NCBI RefSeq assembly: GCF_017874235.1
Contig: NZ_JAGGLC010000003.1
Span: forward strand, 1-64,000
Source: Halolamina salifodinae
GTDB taxonomy: Archaea; Halobacteriota; Halobacteria; Halobacteriales; Haloferacaceae
Reading direction: 5' to 3'
DNA length: 64,000 nt
Part shown: piece by piece, positions 51,243-59,393 of the stretch
Layout: every line of letters starts with the position of its first letter
Position numbering within the stretch: position 1 is the first letter of the stretch
The notes under the pieces: model-generated
Told to the model about the DNA's origin: nothing
The model's database searches: none
Seen by the model: only the letters and a program-made list of their open reading frames with translations
Translations under genes and position numbers: made by a program

Positions 51243-52595
51243 TTAGTCGGGATAGGCGTAGTCGATGAGCCATCCGACGATTCGGAACGGGAGGAGGAAG
51301 AACCATAGTGATATTTTCCAGATGATGATGAACGGGTAGAGGAGTATCATCACAGGGAGTTTGAAGATTTTGAACAGGAGGGCGAGTCCGATGCCGCCGA
51401 TGACGACTAGAGCGAGAATCCCGAGTATGAGTTCCATCGATGGGAGATACTCGCTAAGGATATCTGCGAGCGTGTATTCTTCACTGCCGCCTGCAATAAC
51501 AGTTGAACTCCCATCATCTCTAACGACGGCCACCGACCGATGATAATTCGAATCGTGGGATATCTTAGTCTCATAAACGAGGTCTCCCGTGCTTGTGTTG
51601 TAGAGGCGGTAGATGAGCGTGGGTGTATCCGTGGAAAGATTCGTTCCCTGCCGAGTCTCGAAGTTGTGGAGGTATCCTGAATCGTATTCAAGCGTGGAGA
51701 GTCGGTGTGAGGTCTCGTTAGATGGATTGGCTGTGTGGAGTACTGTTTCGTTTGAGTTAGCGGTCGTGCCGTACTTTCTCAATTCATCGCCAACAGAGGC
51801 GTAGACTTTGCTTCCATCTGATGCAGCTGCTCGAAGGTTATAATCTGGTTCTACATACGACCATGTGGTGTTCCCGTTCTTGCGGAATTCGAGATACGAT
51901 TCGCCTCCAGTCTGATAGACATACCCTTGACTTGTATACTGAATTCGAGTAACTGATTCCTTGAAGTTATCAGTCTGATTCGTCCCATCGTAGATGAAGG
52001 TCGTATTGAGGTCAGGGCTGTAAGCGGCTTGTTGGAGTTGACCGTCTTGGAGACCCATCGAGTACGCCTTTACAGGCGTCATCTCGTATGTGTACATCTC
52101 CGTCATCGAATCCGACTCGAAATTGAATTTGTAGGTTCTGTCGGGTGTGTTAAAGTAGAAGGTCGAATTATTAGCTTGAGCAAATCGTCCGAGTTGGTCG
52201 GTTGTGAGATTGAGTTTGTGTGATTCTGTAATTCCGCCAGAGAAGTTGATAGCGTATGCTCTGACAGTATTGTTATCTCCTATTGTGAGAGCGTAGATTT
52301 TGTCAGCGGATTCGTCGGTGGCGACTGTAATTGCTGATTCGTTTCCTGTTCCAGAAGCGTTGAGTGCTGTTGCCCAAGCGGTCTCGTTTGTTTGCGGGTC
52401 TACGGCGTAGACTGTATCTTTGACGGGCGTTCCGTTCTTATCTTCGAAGGCAGTAAAGACGAGAAGGTCTGCGGCTTCGTCTGGAGGGCTACTATCTGCT
52501 GCTGTTACATCGCCTACGAACATCGTCGGGCCGACCGTGCCGACGAGTAAGAGTGCGATGATAGATAAGGCGAGTAATTTCGAGAAATTTACCAT
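51243..52595 (-). CDS. exported beta-propeller-like surface protein with C-terminal membrane anchor
   Basis: A 450-residue protein. It begins with a Sec-type signal (about residues 5-33), followed by an Asn/Thr/Ser-rich beta domain with PQQ/propeller-like repeats (V-Y-A-V-D-P-Q-T-N-E-T-A-W, K-I-Y-A-L-T-I-G), then two hydrophobic helices near the C-terminus (about 380-410 and 415-440). Many N-x-S/T sequons suggest glycosylation. The layout resembles archaeal surface or virus spike-type proteins. Its promoter (52619-52639) matches the one of the proline-rich gene. Confidence 0.75.
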   Translation of the reverse strand: MVNFSKLLALSIIALLLVGTVGPTMFVGDVTAADSSPPDEAADLLVFTAFEDKNGTPVKDTVYAVDPQTNETAWATALNASGTGNESAITVATDESADKIYALTIGDNNTVRAYAINFSGGITESHKLNLTTDQLGRFAQANNSTFYFNTPDRTYKFNFESDSMTEMYTYEMTPVKAYSMGLQDGQLQQAAYSPDLNTTFIYDGTNQTDNFKESVTRIQYTSQGYVYQTGGESYLEFRKNGNTTWSYVEPDYNLRAAASDGSKVYASVGDELRKYGTTANSNETVLHTANPSNETSHRLSTLEYDSGYLHNFETRQGTNLSTDTPTLIYRLYNTSTGDLVYETKISHDSNYHRSVAVVRDDGSSTVIAGGSEEYTLADILSEYLPSMELILGILALVVIGGIGLALLFKIFKLPVMILLYPFIIIWKISLWFFLLPFRIVGWLIDYAYPD

Positions 52596-52618
52596 ACGAA
52601 AAATACTCTTCTCCGCAT

Positions 52619-52639
52619 CTAAAAATATGTCGGAGTTTT
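52619..52639 (-). promoter_or_regulatory. promoter motif class 1 for the surface protein gene
   Basis: Minus strand reads AAAACTCCGACATATTTTTA, then G. It differs from the motif at 45429-45449 by a single base, and its TATA-like part lies 32 bases from the ATG at 52595, exactly as at 45405. A downstream CGGAG repeats the CTCCG arm in inverted form. Confidence 0.62.
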
Positions 52640-52652
52640 AACAAGAAGTCCG

Positions 52653-52675
52653 AAGCCGACCTGTGCTCTCTGAAG
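52653..52675 (-). repeat. dispersed 18-21-bp repeat, copy 2
   Basis: On the minus strand CTTCAGAGAGCACAGGTCGG follows the stop of the gene at 52678-54363 by two bases and continues with CTT. Twenty-one bases are identical to copy 4 at 61115-61135 in opposite orientation. Confidence 0.7.
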
Positions 52676-52677
52676 AG

Positions 52678-54363
52678 TTAGAATCCTTGTCGGGCTTTGC
52701 GAGCTGAGTAGAGAGCGAGCAAGAGTAAGAATAAGAAACTACTGCCGCCACCGATTCCGTAGAGGATTATATTCATATTCGAGCTTAATCCATCGGAACT
52801 TCCGCCACCACCGATAATAGTACTCCCACCATCAGAATCGTTCGTTGTGTTCGTTGAATCTGTTTTTTCAGAGAGTCTGAACGATATCTGAGTCGTGTTG
52901 TTTTCTGAGATTGAGATTGATTTGGACTCAGTAAAATACCCAGGCTTGCTAATCGTTACTGTATATGATTCTCCTGCAGTTAACTCGGTCTCGACTGGGG
53001 CTGTCGTATTCGAAGCTGAGTATACTGATTCGCCCGCAGAATCGTTAATTTGGACAGACAAGTTTTCGAGTTCAGTACTGTTTTTGTCTTTTACGCTGGT
53101 GATGTTGAGATATCCTGTTCCGACATATTCCATAGAGAATTTTTCCGTGTTTGTCCGTGCGTGGTAGATGGTTGTGTCGTTGACTCGCTGTTCTCTCAAC
53201 CCGAGGCCGTCTACCTTGATATCGTATGTCCCGCCGTATGCGTCGATATAATTATGCCCAAACTCAGCAGAGTCGTTTTGGTAGATTTTAGCTCCTGATT
53301 GGTCGTAGATAGATATCTGATATGAGTGGTTATATTCATATACAGTCGCTTTATTGATAGTCACATCAAATTCTCCGAGAGAAGTGAAGGTCAGGTTAGC
53401 TATCCAGCCGTTGCGAAAAAAATCGTGAGTTAAATTTTGAGAGTTTTTAGTTACCTCTGTAACGACCGTTCCAGTGTCCGTGTCGAACTCGACGAAGGTT
53501 TCGTTGATATCACCCTGAGCGGATGATTCTGGCTTGATTTGAGCGTTGAGGACAATCGTTCCGTTTGGTTTGACGACTGCTCTCTGCACATAGCTTGGGT
53601 GAGTATATTGAATCTCGTAGACGGAATCACCTGTAGAGCGGTCTACGATATGCATATCATAGGGGTCGTCTGTTCTGTTGGTATACACGCTGACGACGAC
53701 ATACTCATCCGTCGCCGCAAGGATATCGTTCTCGTTTCCGTTGAGTGTGTTAATAGTATCCGACTCGTAGGAGCTTACTGAGATGGTCTTGTCCGTAGTA
53801 GTAGAGATATTACCCGTACCGTCATAGGATGCGTTGTCAACGGTGATTGTAGCGTTTTTATCGATACTGTAGATAGTATCTTTAGAGAGCGACTGACTCT
53901 CGTGGCTTACGCTGGTGAGGAGATTGTCTGATGGGTCGAGAGCGAGTTGCGTCACATAGTTATCGGTTCTGTTGGTGAGATTGCCCGTGCTTGCGTTTAG
54001 GGTATAAATTTCTTTGTTAGAGGCAACATAGACATACTCGGAAGTCCCGACGACAGAAGCGCCAGTAAGACCACTACTGAGGTTAGAATTAGTCACCTCG
54101 GTCTGCCAGATGATTGTACCCGTCTCGTTGTATGCTGTTATCTCGGTCGTGGTGGAACCGCCGTTAGTGGTGGCTTCGAGCCAGGCGATATCTGTCGAGA
54201 TTTGAGCGTCTGTTTCGTTCCCTACTGGTTCGCTGTCACCGACGGAGTTCATCGCCGCTACGGTGAGGATTGTTGTCCCTGCGACCGCTAGAACGATGAA
54301 GAGAGCGACAGCTGCAATAGTGAGTTGTTCGCCTAAATTTGAATTTCGTAGAAATCCAATCAT
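52678..54363 (-). CDS. large glycosylated surface protein: propeller-like, PEGA-like domain, C-terminal anchor
   Basis: A 561-residue protein. An N-terminal hydrophobic helix (about 12-38) acts as signal or anchor. Propeller-like repeats follow (Y-V-Y-V-A-S-N-K-E-I-Y-T-L-N), then a PEGA-like beta module (G-E-S-Y-T-V-T-I-S-K-P-G-Y-F, about residues 440-510), a Ser/Gly/Thr linker and a C-terminal helix ending S-A-R-K-A-R-Q-G-F. Dozens of N-x-S/T sites. ATG at 54363 follows a TTATATAG box by about 25 bases. It parallels the neighbouring surface protein and may form a pair with it. Virion spike or cell adhesin are both possible. Confidence 0.75.
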   Translation of the reverse strand: MIGFLRNSNLGEQLTIAAVALFIVLAVAGTTILTVAAMNSVGDSEPVGNETDAQISTDIAWLEATTNGGSTTTEITAYNETGTIIWQTEVTNSNLSSGLTGASVVGTSEYVYVASNKEIYTLNASTGNLTNRTDNYVTQLALDPSDNLLTSVSHESQSLSKDTIYSIDKNATITVDNASYDGTGNISTTTDKTISVSSYESDTINTLNGNENDILAATDEYVVVSVYTNRTDDPYDMHIVDRSTGDSVYEIQYTHPSYVQRAVVKPNGTIVLNAQIKPESSAQGDINETFVEFDTDTGTVVTEVTKNSQNLTHDFFRNGWIANLTFTSLGEFDVTINKATVYEYNHSYQISIYDQSGAKIYQNDSAEFGHNYIDAYGGTYDIKVDGLGLREQRVNDTTIYHARTNTEKFSMEYVGTGYLNITSVKDKNSTELENLSVQINDSAGESVYSASNTTAPVETELTAGESYTVTISKPGYFTESKSISISENNTTQISFRLSEKTDSTNTTNDSDGGSTIIGGGGSSDGLSSNMNIILYGIGGGSSFLFLLLLALYSARKARQGF

Positions 54364-54485
54364 ATTAATTACACTATTGTCGAGTCCTATATAATTAATC
54401 CTTGACAAGTAGTGTGTTGACTTTCTACCTGGAGTGATACTCTGGTGGCAAAAGCTAAAGCTATTGAGCTAAACCATCGGGACAG

Positions 54486-55259
54486 ATGCACGGCAACTTC
54501 GAATCGTTCGATGAGTTCGTAGAAAAACTCGAAGAGATAGAGAATATGGGATATGTCAAATCCCATCGGAGTGGGAATACGGGCATCGGTAAAACGCTCG
54601 AAGACCTACTCGGTATCGAGGAGAACAACATCCCTGGTCCTGACGCTGCTGGTGTCGAGCTGAAGTCCGCCCGACGGGACTCGGGTAGTATGATGACTCT
54701 GTTCACGAAAGAACCACCCCGAGGTTCCAGAGAACTGTGGGCGTCGTCGCTCGTGGAGAAGTACGGGTATGAAGACGATGACGGACGGCCCGCACTCAAG
54801 GTCACACTCTATGTGGATGAGTACAACAACCAGGGCTTCCGCACGGTCACGAACGAAGAAGGTGTCCACATCGAACACGAAGACGACGGTATAATCGCCA
54901 CATACCCGCTCGACTACCTGCGAGACACCTACGAAGAGAAGTTCCCCGAGATGGTTCTCGTGGAAGCGGACACGCAAACTATCGACGGCGATGAGTACTT
55001 CTGGTACAACGAAGCGTTCTACCTGGAGGGGTTCGACGCCGCCGAATTCTTGAATTTGATTCGGGAGTCTATCATCAAAATCGACCTGCGGATGCACTTG
55101 CGGGACTCGGGCGGCGCACGCAATCACGGAACAGCGTTCAGAATCAAAGACACCTCGAAGCTCGATAGAGCGTTCGAGACTCGTTCGCAATTAATCGACG
55201 GTATCGGTCGGGACGCAACAGTCACCGAAGACCCACAGCAAGGACTCAGCGACTTCTGA
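54486..55259 (+). CDS. MvaI/BcnI-family type II restriction endonuclease
   Basis: A 257-residue protein whose N-terminal half matches the MvaI/BcnI family: G-N-T-G-I-G-K-T-L-E-D-L-L-G, then P-G-P-D53-x4-E58-L-K60-S-A-R, an appropriately spaced PD-ExK nuclease site (E39 may also bind metal). MvaI cuts CC(A/T)GG and BcnI CC(C/G)GG; the site here is unknown. The gene is convergent with the methyltransferase gene, nine bases apart, forming a restriction-modification pair. Confidence 0.88.
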   Translation: MHGNFESFDEFVEKLEEIENMGYVKSHRSGNTGIGKTLEDLLGIEENNIPGPDAAGVELKSARRDSGSMMTLFTKEPPRGSRELWASSLVEKYGYEDDDGRPALKVTLYVDEYNNQGFRTVTNEEGVHIEHEDDGIIATYPLDYLRDTYEEKFPEMVLVEADTQTIDGDEYFWYNEAFYLEGFDAAEFLNLIRESIIKIDLRMHLRDSGGARNHGTAFRIKDTSKLDRAFETRSQLIDGIGRDATVTEDPQQGLSDF

Positions 55260-55268
55260 GTTAAGTGG

Positions 55269-56612
55269 TCACGGCGCTCTGAGAATAACGATATTCTCGT
55301 TCGCCATCAGATTCCCTTTCGTTCCCTCGATGTTCTCAGGGGCGTTCTCCCACGGAAGCGTCTTGTTCGGGATTTCTCTTGGGAGATTAACATCGAACTC
55401 GTAGCCGAGATGCTCGCACAACTCTCGGGTGATGAGGTGCGTCGGGATGTTCACTCGGCTCATCGTCCGATTGGCGACAACCCACGCCACAGGCTGACCT
55501 GACTTGGTGACTTCGGCCACCTGTTCCATCACGGCGTAGTAATCCCTGAAGAAGTCCATCGCATCTTCTGCACGCCCGTCCTTCTCCCGAAGCGTATCGA
55601 GCGTGACTTTGAGTGTCTCCGAGTATTCTTCCAACTCAGAGAGCGGTTCGAGAACATCATACCGCCCGCCAAGCCCTGTCTTGTCCACATCCTTCATCTC
55701 GTCGTAGGTGACTTTGCCTGTGAGGAGAGCAGGGTCTTGCGAGAACTGCCCATAGGCAACCGTGGTCTGGTGGTCGCCGTATGGAGGCGAGGTGATGACG
55801 ATATCGGCTTGATTCTCGCCAACATCATCAACTGCAGAGCGGGAGTCGGAGTAGTGGATGGTCGTGTCGAGGTCGTGGTCTACACGGTTCGAGTACTCCC
55901 GCATCTTCTCGATGTTCCGCTTCAGTTTCTTCGTGAAGATAGCCTCCACATCGGGATTGTGGTCTTCTCGGTCTTCCTCGGCAAGCCTGTAACGCTTGTA
56001 CTCGCCGTTACGCTGGTAGGATACCTTACGGGTCGTGTGGGAGAGAACGATGCGGAAGAAGCGTGCATACGCCTCTCCAAACTCATCGTCAACCGAATCG
56101 ATGCGGTCTCGGAGAGCGGTTAGTTCGTGGAGCTGCGGTTCGGGGAACCAACCATCACGCACATCGGGCATCTCCAACCACGACACTTCTCCGTCTTCCT
56201 CGTATGCTTCACGCACTTCTCGAAGGTCTTCCGACAGGCCGTCAACCAGAGCATCCCGAGCCTCACTCAGACTACCACGCTCTAACGGGATAGACTTCGC
56301 CTCGGAGAGCATCACGGCGAACGGATTGATATCGTTCCCTTCGGCGTTGAGACCGTGTAATCGTCCTTCGACAGCGGTCGTCCCACTCCCGCTGAACGGG
56401 TCGTATACAAGGTCGCCCTCTTCGATGACGCCCTGTTGTTTGTAGTGTCCGAGAAGCGTATCGGGAATCTTGGGAATCATCCGAGCAGGGTAGTTGTGCA
56501 GTCCGTGCGTGAGGTACTGCGTGTCGGAAGATTCGAAAGTCCAGTTATACGATTCAAGACTGTCGTCGTCCGTTACGACGCCTTCGATAGTAGATTGATG
56601 TGAGTTAGTCAT
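55269..56612 (-). CDS. type II DNA methyltransferase (N4-cytosine or N6-adenine class)
   Basis: A 447-residue methyltransferase. The AdoMet motif D-P-F-S-G-S-G-T-T (71-79) precedes the catalytic T-S-P-P-Y (274-278), and the C-terminus has N-E-N-I-V-I-L. TSPPY is typical of m4C enzymes, which fits the MvaI/BcnI partner, since those enzymes' own methylases are m4C. Almost 200 residues separate the two motifs, perhaps the target-recognition part, giving an alpha-like motif order. It should protect element and host from the adjacent nuclease. Confidence 0.88.
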   Translation of the reverse strand: MTNSHQSTIEGVVTDDDSLESYNWTFESSDTQYLTHGLHNYPARMIPKIPDTLLGHYKQQGVIEEGDLVYDPFSGSGTTAVEGRLHGLNAEGNDINPFAVMLSEAKSIPLERGSLSEARDALVDGLSEDLREVREAYEEDGEVSWLEMPDVRDGWFPEPQLHELTALRDRIDSVDDEFGEAYARFFRIVLSHTTRKVSYQRNGEYKRYRLAEEDREDHNPDVEAIFTKKLKRNIEKMREYSNRVDHDLDTTIHYSDSRSAVDDVGENQADIVITSPPYGDHQTTVAYGQFSQDPALLTGKVTYDEMKDVDKTGLGGRYDVLEPLSELEEYSETLKVTLDTLREKDGRAEDAMDFFRDYYAVMEQVAEVTKSGQPVAWVVANRTMSRVNIPTHLITRELCEHLGYEFDVNLPREIPNKTLPWENAPENIEGTKGNLMANENIVILRAP

Positions 56613-56815
56613 GCGTGATGCGTAGTCGCTTGTGCAGATGGTTGGTGGTCGAGTTTATCGTCTTTTCGCTGTCCGTCTGAAGATGTTCCTGGCACATCAG
56701 TATCGAGACACTCCAGGGTAATATAGGTACTTTATTTGATAGTTTAGCTAAACGAGTTGAGCTTTTACTTTCCAAGATGATACCGACGACTATCCACACG
56801 AATACGATACTCCCC

Positions 56816-56833
56816 AAGCCGACCTGTGCTCTC
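56816..56833 (-). repeat. dispersed 18-21-bp repeat, copy 3
   Basis: On the minus strand GAGAGCACAGGTCGGCTT lies four bases after the stop of the Dam-like gene. All 18 bases match copy 2 (52653-52670). The stretch 56613-56837 otherwise holds the methyltransferase upstream region; a 30-residue frame there is not convincing. Confidence 0.7.
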
Positions 56834-56837
56834 AGAA

Positions 56838-57671
56838 CTATTGGCTACTATCCCAGTCGAAGTCAATACGGTCGGATGGGCCTGTCCACGACTCAACTTC
56901 TGTCGGGTCAAAATTCGAAATCAGTACTTCATCCGCTTCTGTAGAATTCGTATCCTGGACGACTGACTCTTCGCTAATCACATACCATCCGTCGGGAAGG
57001 TCGAACGGAATCTCGTTCCCATATGAGAGTAGGAAGTACCCGTCTATGTCTTGGAGTGTGTTGAGAAGACGGTCGTGGTCAAACTCGCCGTCGTGATTGT
57101 AATAATCGTCACCTCGGGCATACGGCGGGTCAAGGTAGTACAGCGTTTCGTCGGTATCATATTTCTCGATGACTGCCTGATAATCTCGATTCTCTAGGAT
57201 AACTCCACGAAGCCGTTCTGCTACATCATACACATGGTCTTTCTTCTTCTCCCAAGTTCGGGCACGATTTCCACTACGGGATGCTTTGAACCCGTTAAGA
57301 CTTGTTAGGTCGGCCTGCATCGAAGCAGTTGCCACGAGGAAGAATCGAGCTGCTCGTTCAACACCATCGTCAGGATACTCGCCGTTGATGAGTTCCTGCT
57401 GGTACTCCTGATAGAGTTCTCGGGAGTATGGTGTCAGTTGAATCGCTTCAACAAGTTCGTCGGGCCGTGTTTTGACTATCTCGAAGAAGTGGACGATGTG
57501 GGAATACCCATCGTTGTAGACTTCAGAGTATGACCGTTGCTTGTTGAGGAGTACGGACGCCCCACCACCGAACGGTTCACAGTAAATTCTGTGTTCAGGA
57601 AACTGGGAGATAATCCAATCCGCTAGACGAGTCTTCCCGCCAATATACGGAACTAGCGTCGTCTGACTCAT
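56838..57671 (-). CDS. Dam-like N6-adenine DNA methylase (D12 class)
   Basis: A 277-residue methylase. N-terminal Y-I-G-G-K-T-R-L and C-E-P-F-G-G-G-A-S-V (31-40) form the AdoMet site; D-P-P-Y (181-184) is the catalytic motif. The order I-TRD-IV is that of the alpha/D12 family, which methylates short sites such as GATC. No matching nuclease is adjacent, so it looks like an orphan methylase used for self-marking or regulation. It starts inside the stop of the gene at 57668-58000. Confidence 0.9.
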   Translation of the reverse strand: MSQTTLVPYIGGKTRLADWIISQFPEHRIYCEPFGGGASVLLNKQRSYSEVYNDGYSHIVHFFEIVKTRPDELVEAIQLTPYSRELYQEYQQELINGEYPDDGVERAARFFLVATASMQADLTSLNGFKASRSGNRARTWEKKKDHVYDVAERLRGVILENRDYQAVIEKYDTDETLYYLDPPYARGDDYYNHDGEFDHDRLLNTLQDIDGYFLLSYGNEIPFDLPDGWYVISEESVVQDTNSTEADEVLISNFDPTEVESWTGPSDRIDFDWDSSQ

Positions 57672-58000
57672 AGAGCATCAGGATAATCACCTCCGAGGTC
57701 GAAGTCGTGGTCTGGGTTGTCTGTCTGTTCGTAATTATGATGCTCTGAGAAGTAATCGAGAACATCGTCTCGGGTTTGAATCGTCCACTCTCTACCGTGG
57801 AGGTAACTCCCGTCGAGGTCGGAGAAATCGTGTTCTCGTTGCTCGTCTAGTTCGCCGTCGATATAGACGATGAATTCTGCGTGGTCGTCGTAGACGATAG
57901 TGTAGCGAGTCTCATAGCGTCGTTTCATCGTATCGTATTTCGCATACTCGAAGATGATTGGTTCCGAATCTGTACTCTCTTTAGTTGATTGTGTCATCAT
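57668..58000 (-). CDS. small acidic protein coupled to the Dam-like gene
   Basis: A 110-residue, beta-rich acidic protein (Y-T-I-V-Y-D-D-H-A-E-F-I-V-Y-I-D-G-E). It begins with two adjacent ATG codons (58000 and 57997), as does the gene at 59254, and both have a similar N-terminus M-M-[TS]-Q-[ST]-T and the same class 2 promoter. Its stop overlaps the methylase ATG. Function unknown. Confidence 0.65.
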   Translation of the reverse strand: MMTQSTKESTDSEPIIFEYAKYDTMKRRYETRYTIVYDDHAEFIVYIDGELDEQREHDFSDLDGSYLHGREWTIQTRDDVLDYFSEHHNYEQTDNPDHDFDLGGDYPDAL

Positions 58001-58016
58001 ATATATTTATATGTAT

Positions 58017-58039
58017 TGAGGGGTTAAAGGGATTGTCCC
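58017..58039 (-). promoter_or_regulatory. promoter motif class 2 for the gene starting at 58000
   Basis: The minus strand reads GGGACAATCCCTTTAACCCC followed by TCA. TTTAAC is 28 bases from the ATG, an ideal TATA position for a leaderless transcript. GGG-N5-CCC just upstream is an operator-like palindrome. It matches the copies at 59271-59293 and 47326-47349. Confidence 0.65.
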
Positions 58040-58063
58040 GAAAAGAAATAGAAAGCGGTCGAA

Positions 58064-58684
58064 TTACTGGCGGACGAATTGATACTCGAACTCGTATGGT
58101 TCGAACATCCGTTCGACTGTTGCTCCTACAGCGTTTGTGGAGACCTCGACCAGGAGTTCTTCGTTAACGAGTCCAGAGAGTTCGTTCTCGAAGTATTCGC
58201 TTAGGTACGGGTCTTCCATCTCTCTCCGTGAAATCGTCCAGTAATCGGAGCGTGTGCCGTCTGTGTAGGCGAAGATTCCGATGCGGTTGTTGTAATTGTA
58301 GAGTCGGACTTGTGGGCTGTCGTCATCAAGGCGACCGACACCGATTGTTACATCGAGGACTTTCTGGGAGTCTCGTCGGAGCCGTTCGAATTTTTCGAGG
58401 TCGAGCTGCTCGTTCGGGTCGAGGTCTGTTGGATTGTTAGCGAGTTCGAGGTTGGTGCATCGTGGGCTTTTGCCGTTGAAGTCGAGTTGGACGATTACTT
58501 CGTCGCCTTCTTCGAGTTCTGTGGCTCGGGTGAGGCCAACATCTTCGATATGATAGAACGCATCTTCTTCGAGGTCGTCTACGGAGATGAATCCGAATAG
58601 GTCAGATTCTTCGCTGACGAAGGTGACTGTGCCTTCGTGTTGTTTGCTTGCTGTACTGTCGTCAGGTTTTGTTTGAGCTGACAT
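58064..58684 (-). CDS. cold-shock/OB-fold domain protein
   Basis: A 206-residue protein. Residues 17-75 follow the cold-shock pattern: G-T-V-T-F-V-S-E-E-S-D-L-F-G-F-I, D-A-F-Y-H-I-E-D-V-G, then E-E-G-D-E-V-I-V-Q-L-D and a K-S-P-R-C-T-N-L end. RNP-type aromatic residues are only partly kept. The remaining 130 residues are acidic with no recognised domain. It may bind single-stranded nucleic acid during replication or expression. Confidence 0.7.
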   Translation of the reverse strand: MSAQTKPDDSTASKQHEGTVTFVSEESDLFGFISVDDLEEDAFYHIEDVGLTRATELEEGDEVIVQLDFNGKSPRCTNLELANNPTDLDPNEQLDLEKFERLRRDSQKVLDVTIGVGRLDDDSPQVRLYNYNNRIGIFAYTDGTRSDYWTISRREMEDPYLSEYFENELSGLVNEELLVEVSTNAVGATVERMFEPYEFEYQFVRQ

Positions 58685-58686
58685 AA

Positions 58687-58744
58687 GGAGCGTTGACGGA
58701 ATCGAACCGTCGGGCGTGTTTCAGCCATCACCTGAGAAACGCTT
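58687..58744 (-). other. tRNA-like sequence without D-arm room
   Basis: On the minus strand a canonical T-arm GACGGTTCGATTCCGTC (58695-58711) is followed by AACGCTCC. AGCGTT at 58743-58738 pairs with AACGCT as a 6-bp acceptor-like stem. Between them TCAG-GTGATGG-CTGA could be an anticodon-like arm with U33 and GAT. The total of 58 bases leaves no room for a normal D-arm. It lies between the cold-shock-like and the 58748-59254 genes. It could be a tRNA remnant, a minimal tRNA mimic or an old attachment site. Confidence 0.45.
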
Positions 58745-58747
58745 AGA

Positions 58748-59254
58748 TTAGTGGAGGTGGACACGCTCGGTCTCCACGGAGCCGTCAGCGCAAAGGTAGT
58801 ACTCTACCTTGTCTGTGCTACACTCCTTGTTGTAATCGTCACAACCCTGTGTGTTGTCGTACACAAACTGTCGCTCACCAGCGTCAAGGTCTGAGAGCAT
58901 CGCATCAACATCATCAACATAGTCGTATACTGCGACGATTTGACCAAATTCAGATTCTATCTGCTGGACTTGTTGGCGGTCATCTGCTCGGCGGAGTTGG
59001 ACACCACTAACTTCCTGACCATCAATTTCAACATCGTTCCAGAATTTGAGTACATCGTCCTCACCGTGCATCTCTTTGTAAAACCAATCTGAATCGATGT
59101 TTTGTCCGTCTACGGTCATCTGGTTTTCTGTGTTAAGTGTGCCGTCAGCGTGGAGTGTTGCTGTGTAGTTGATTTTAACTCGTCCGTTTTTGAGGGAGAG
59201 TGTCTTGTCGTATACGGTTCGTGCGTCGGATTCATCAGTAGTCTGACTCATCAT
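58748..59254 (-). CDS. acidic protein with C-terminal cysteines, unknown function
   Basis: A 168-residue acidic, beta-rich protein. Three cysteines in its last 30 residues (Q-G-C-D-D, K-E-C-S-T, Y-L-C-A-D) may bind metal. It starts with tandem ATG codons under promoter class 2, like the gene at 58000. The tRNA-like sequence begins just after its stop. No family recognised. Confidence 0.62.
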   Translation of the reverse strand: MMSQTTDESDARTVYDKTLSLKNGRVKINYTATLHADGTLNTENQMTVDGQNIDSDWFYKEMHGEDDVLKFWNDVEIDGQEVSGVQLRRADDRQQVQQIESEFGQIVAVYDYVDDVDAMLSDLDAGERQFVYDNTQGCDDYNKECSTDKVEYYLCADGSVETERVHLH

Positions 59255-59270
59255 ATATATGTATATGTGT

Positions 59271-59293
59271 TGAGGGGTTAAAGGGATTACCCC
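59271..59293 (-). promoter_or_regulatory. promoter motif class 2 for the gene starting at 59254
   Basis: Minus strand reads GGGGTAATCCCTTTAACCCC followed by TCA, with TTTAAC again 28 bases from the ATG. The similarity to 58017-58039 extends through the CATATA-rich leader and upstream into a TTTCTTTTCGGG-type stretch, over about 50 bases, suggesting duplication of a regulatory segment. Confidence 0.65.
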
Positions 59294-59393
59294 GAAAAGA
59301 AATACTATGAAAGAAACTGCACAACGAGTTGAGACAAGATATGAAGATATCTCACCCGCTCACACGCAAACCACTACTATACTACTAATAATA

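Noticed and set aside
56605..56817. 70-residue minus frame (or 30 residues from an inner ATG) upstream of the methyltransferase
   Set aside because: Its end overlaps the methyltransferase start in a coupled fashion, but composition is not protein-like and no motif is present; it is more likely leader sequence.
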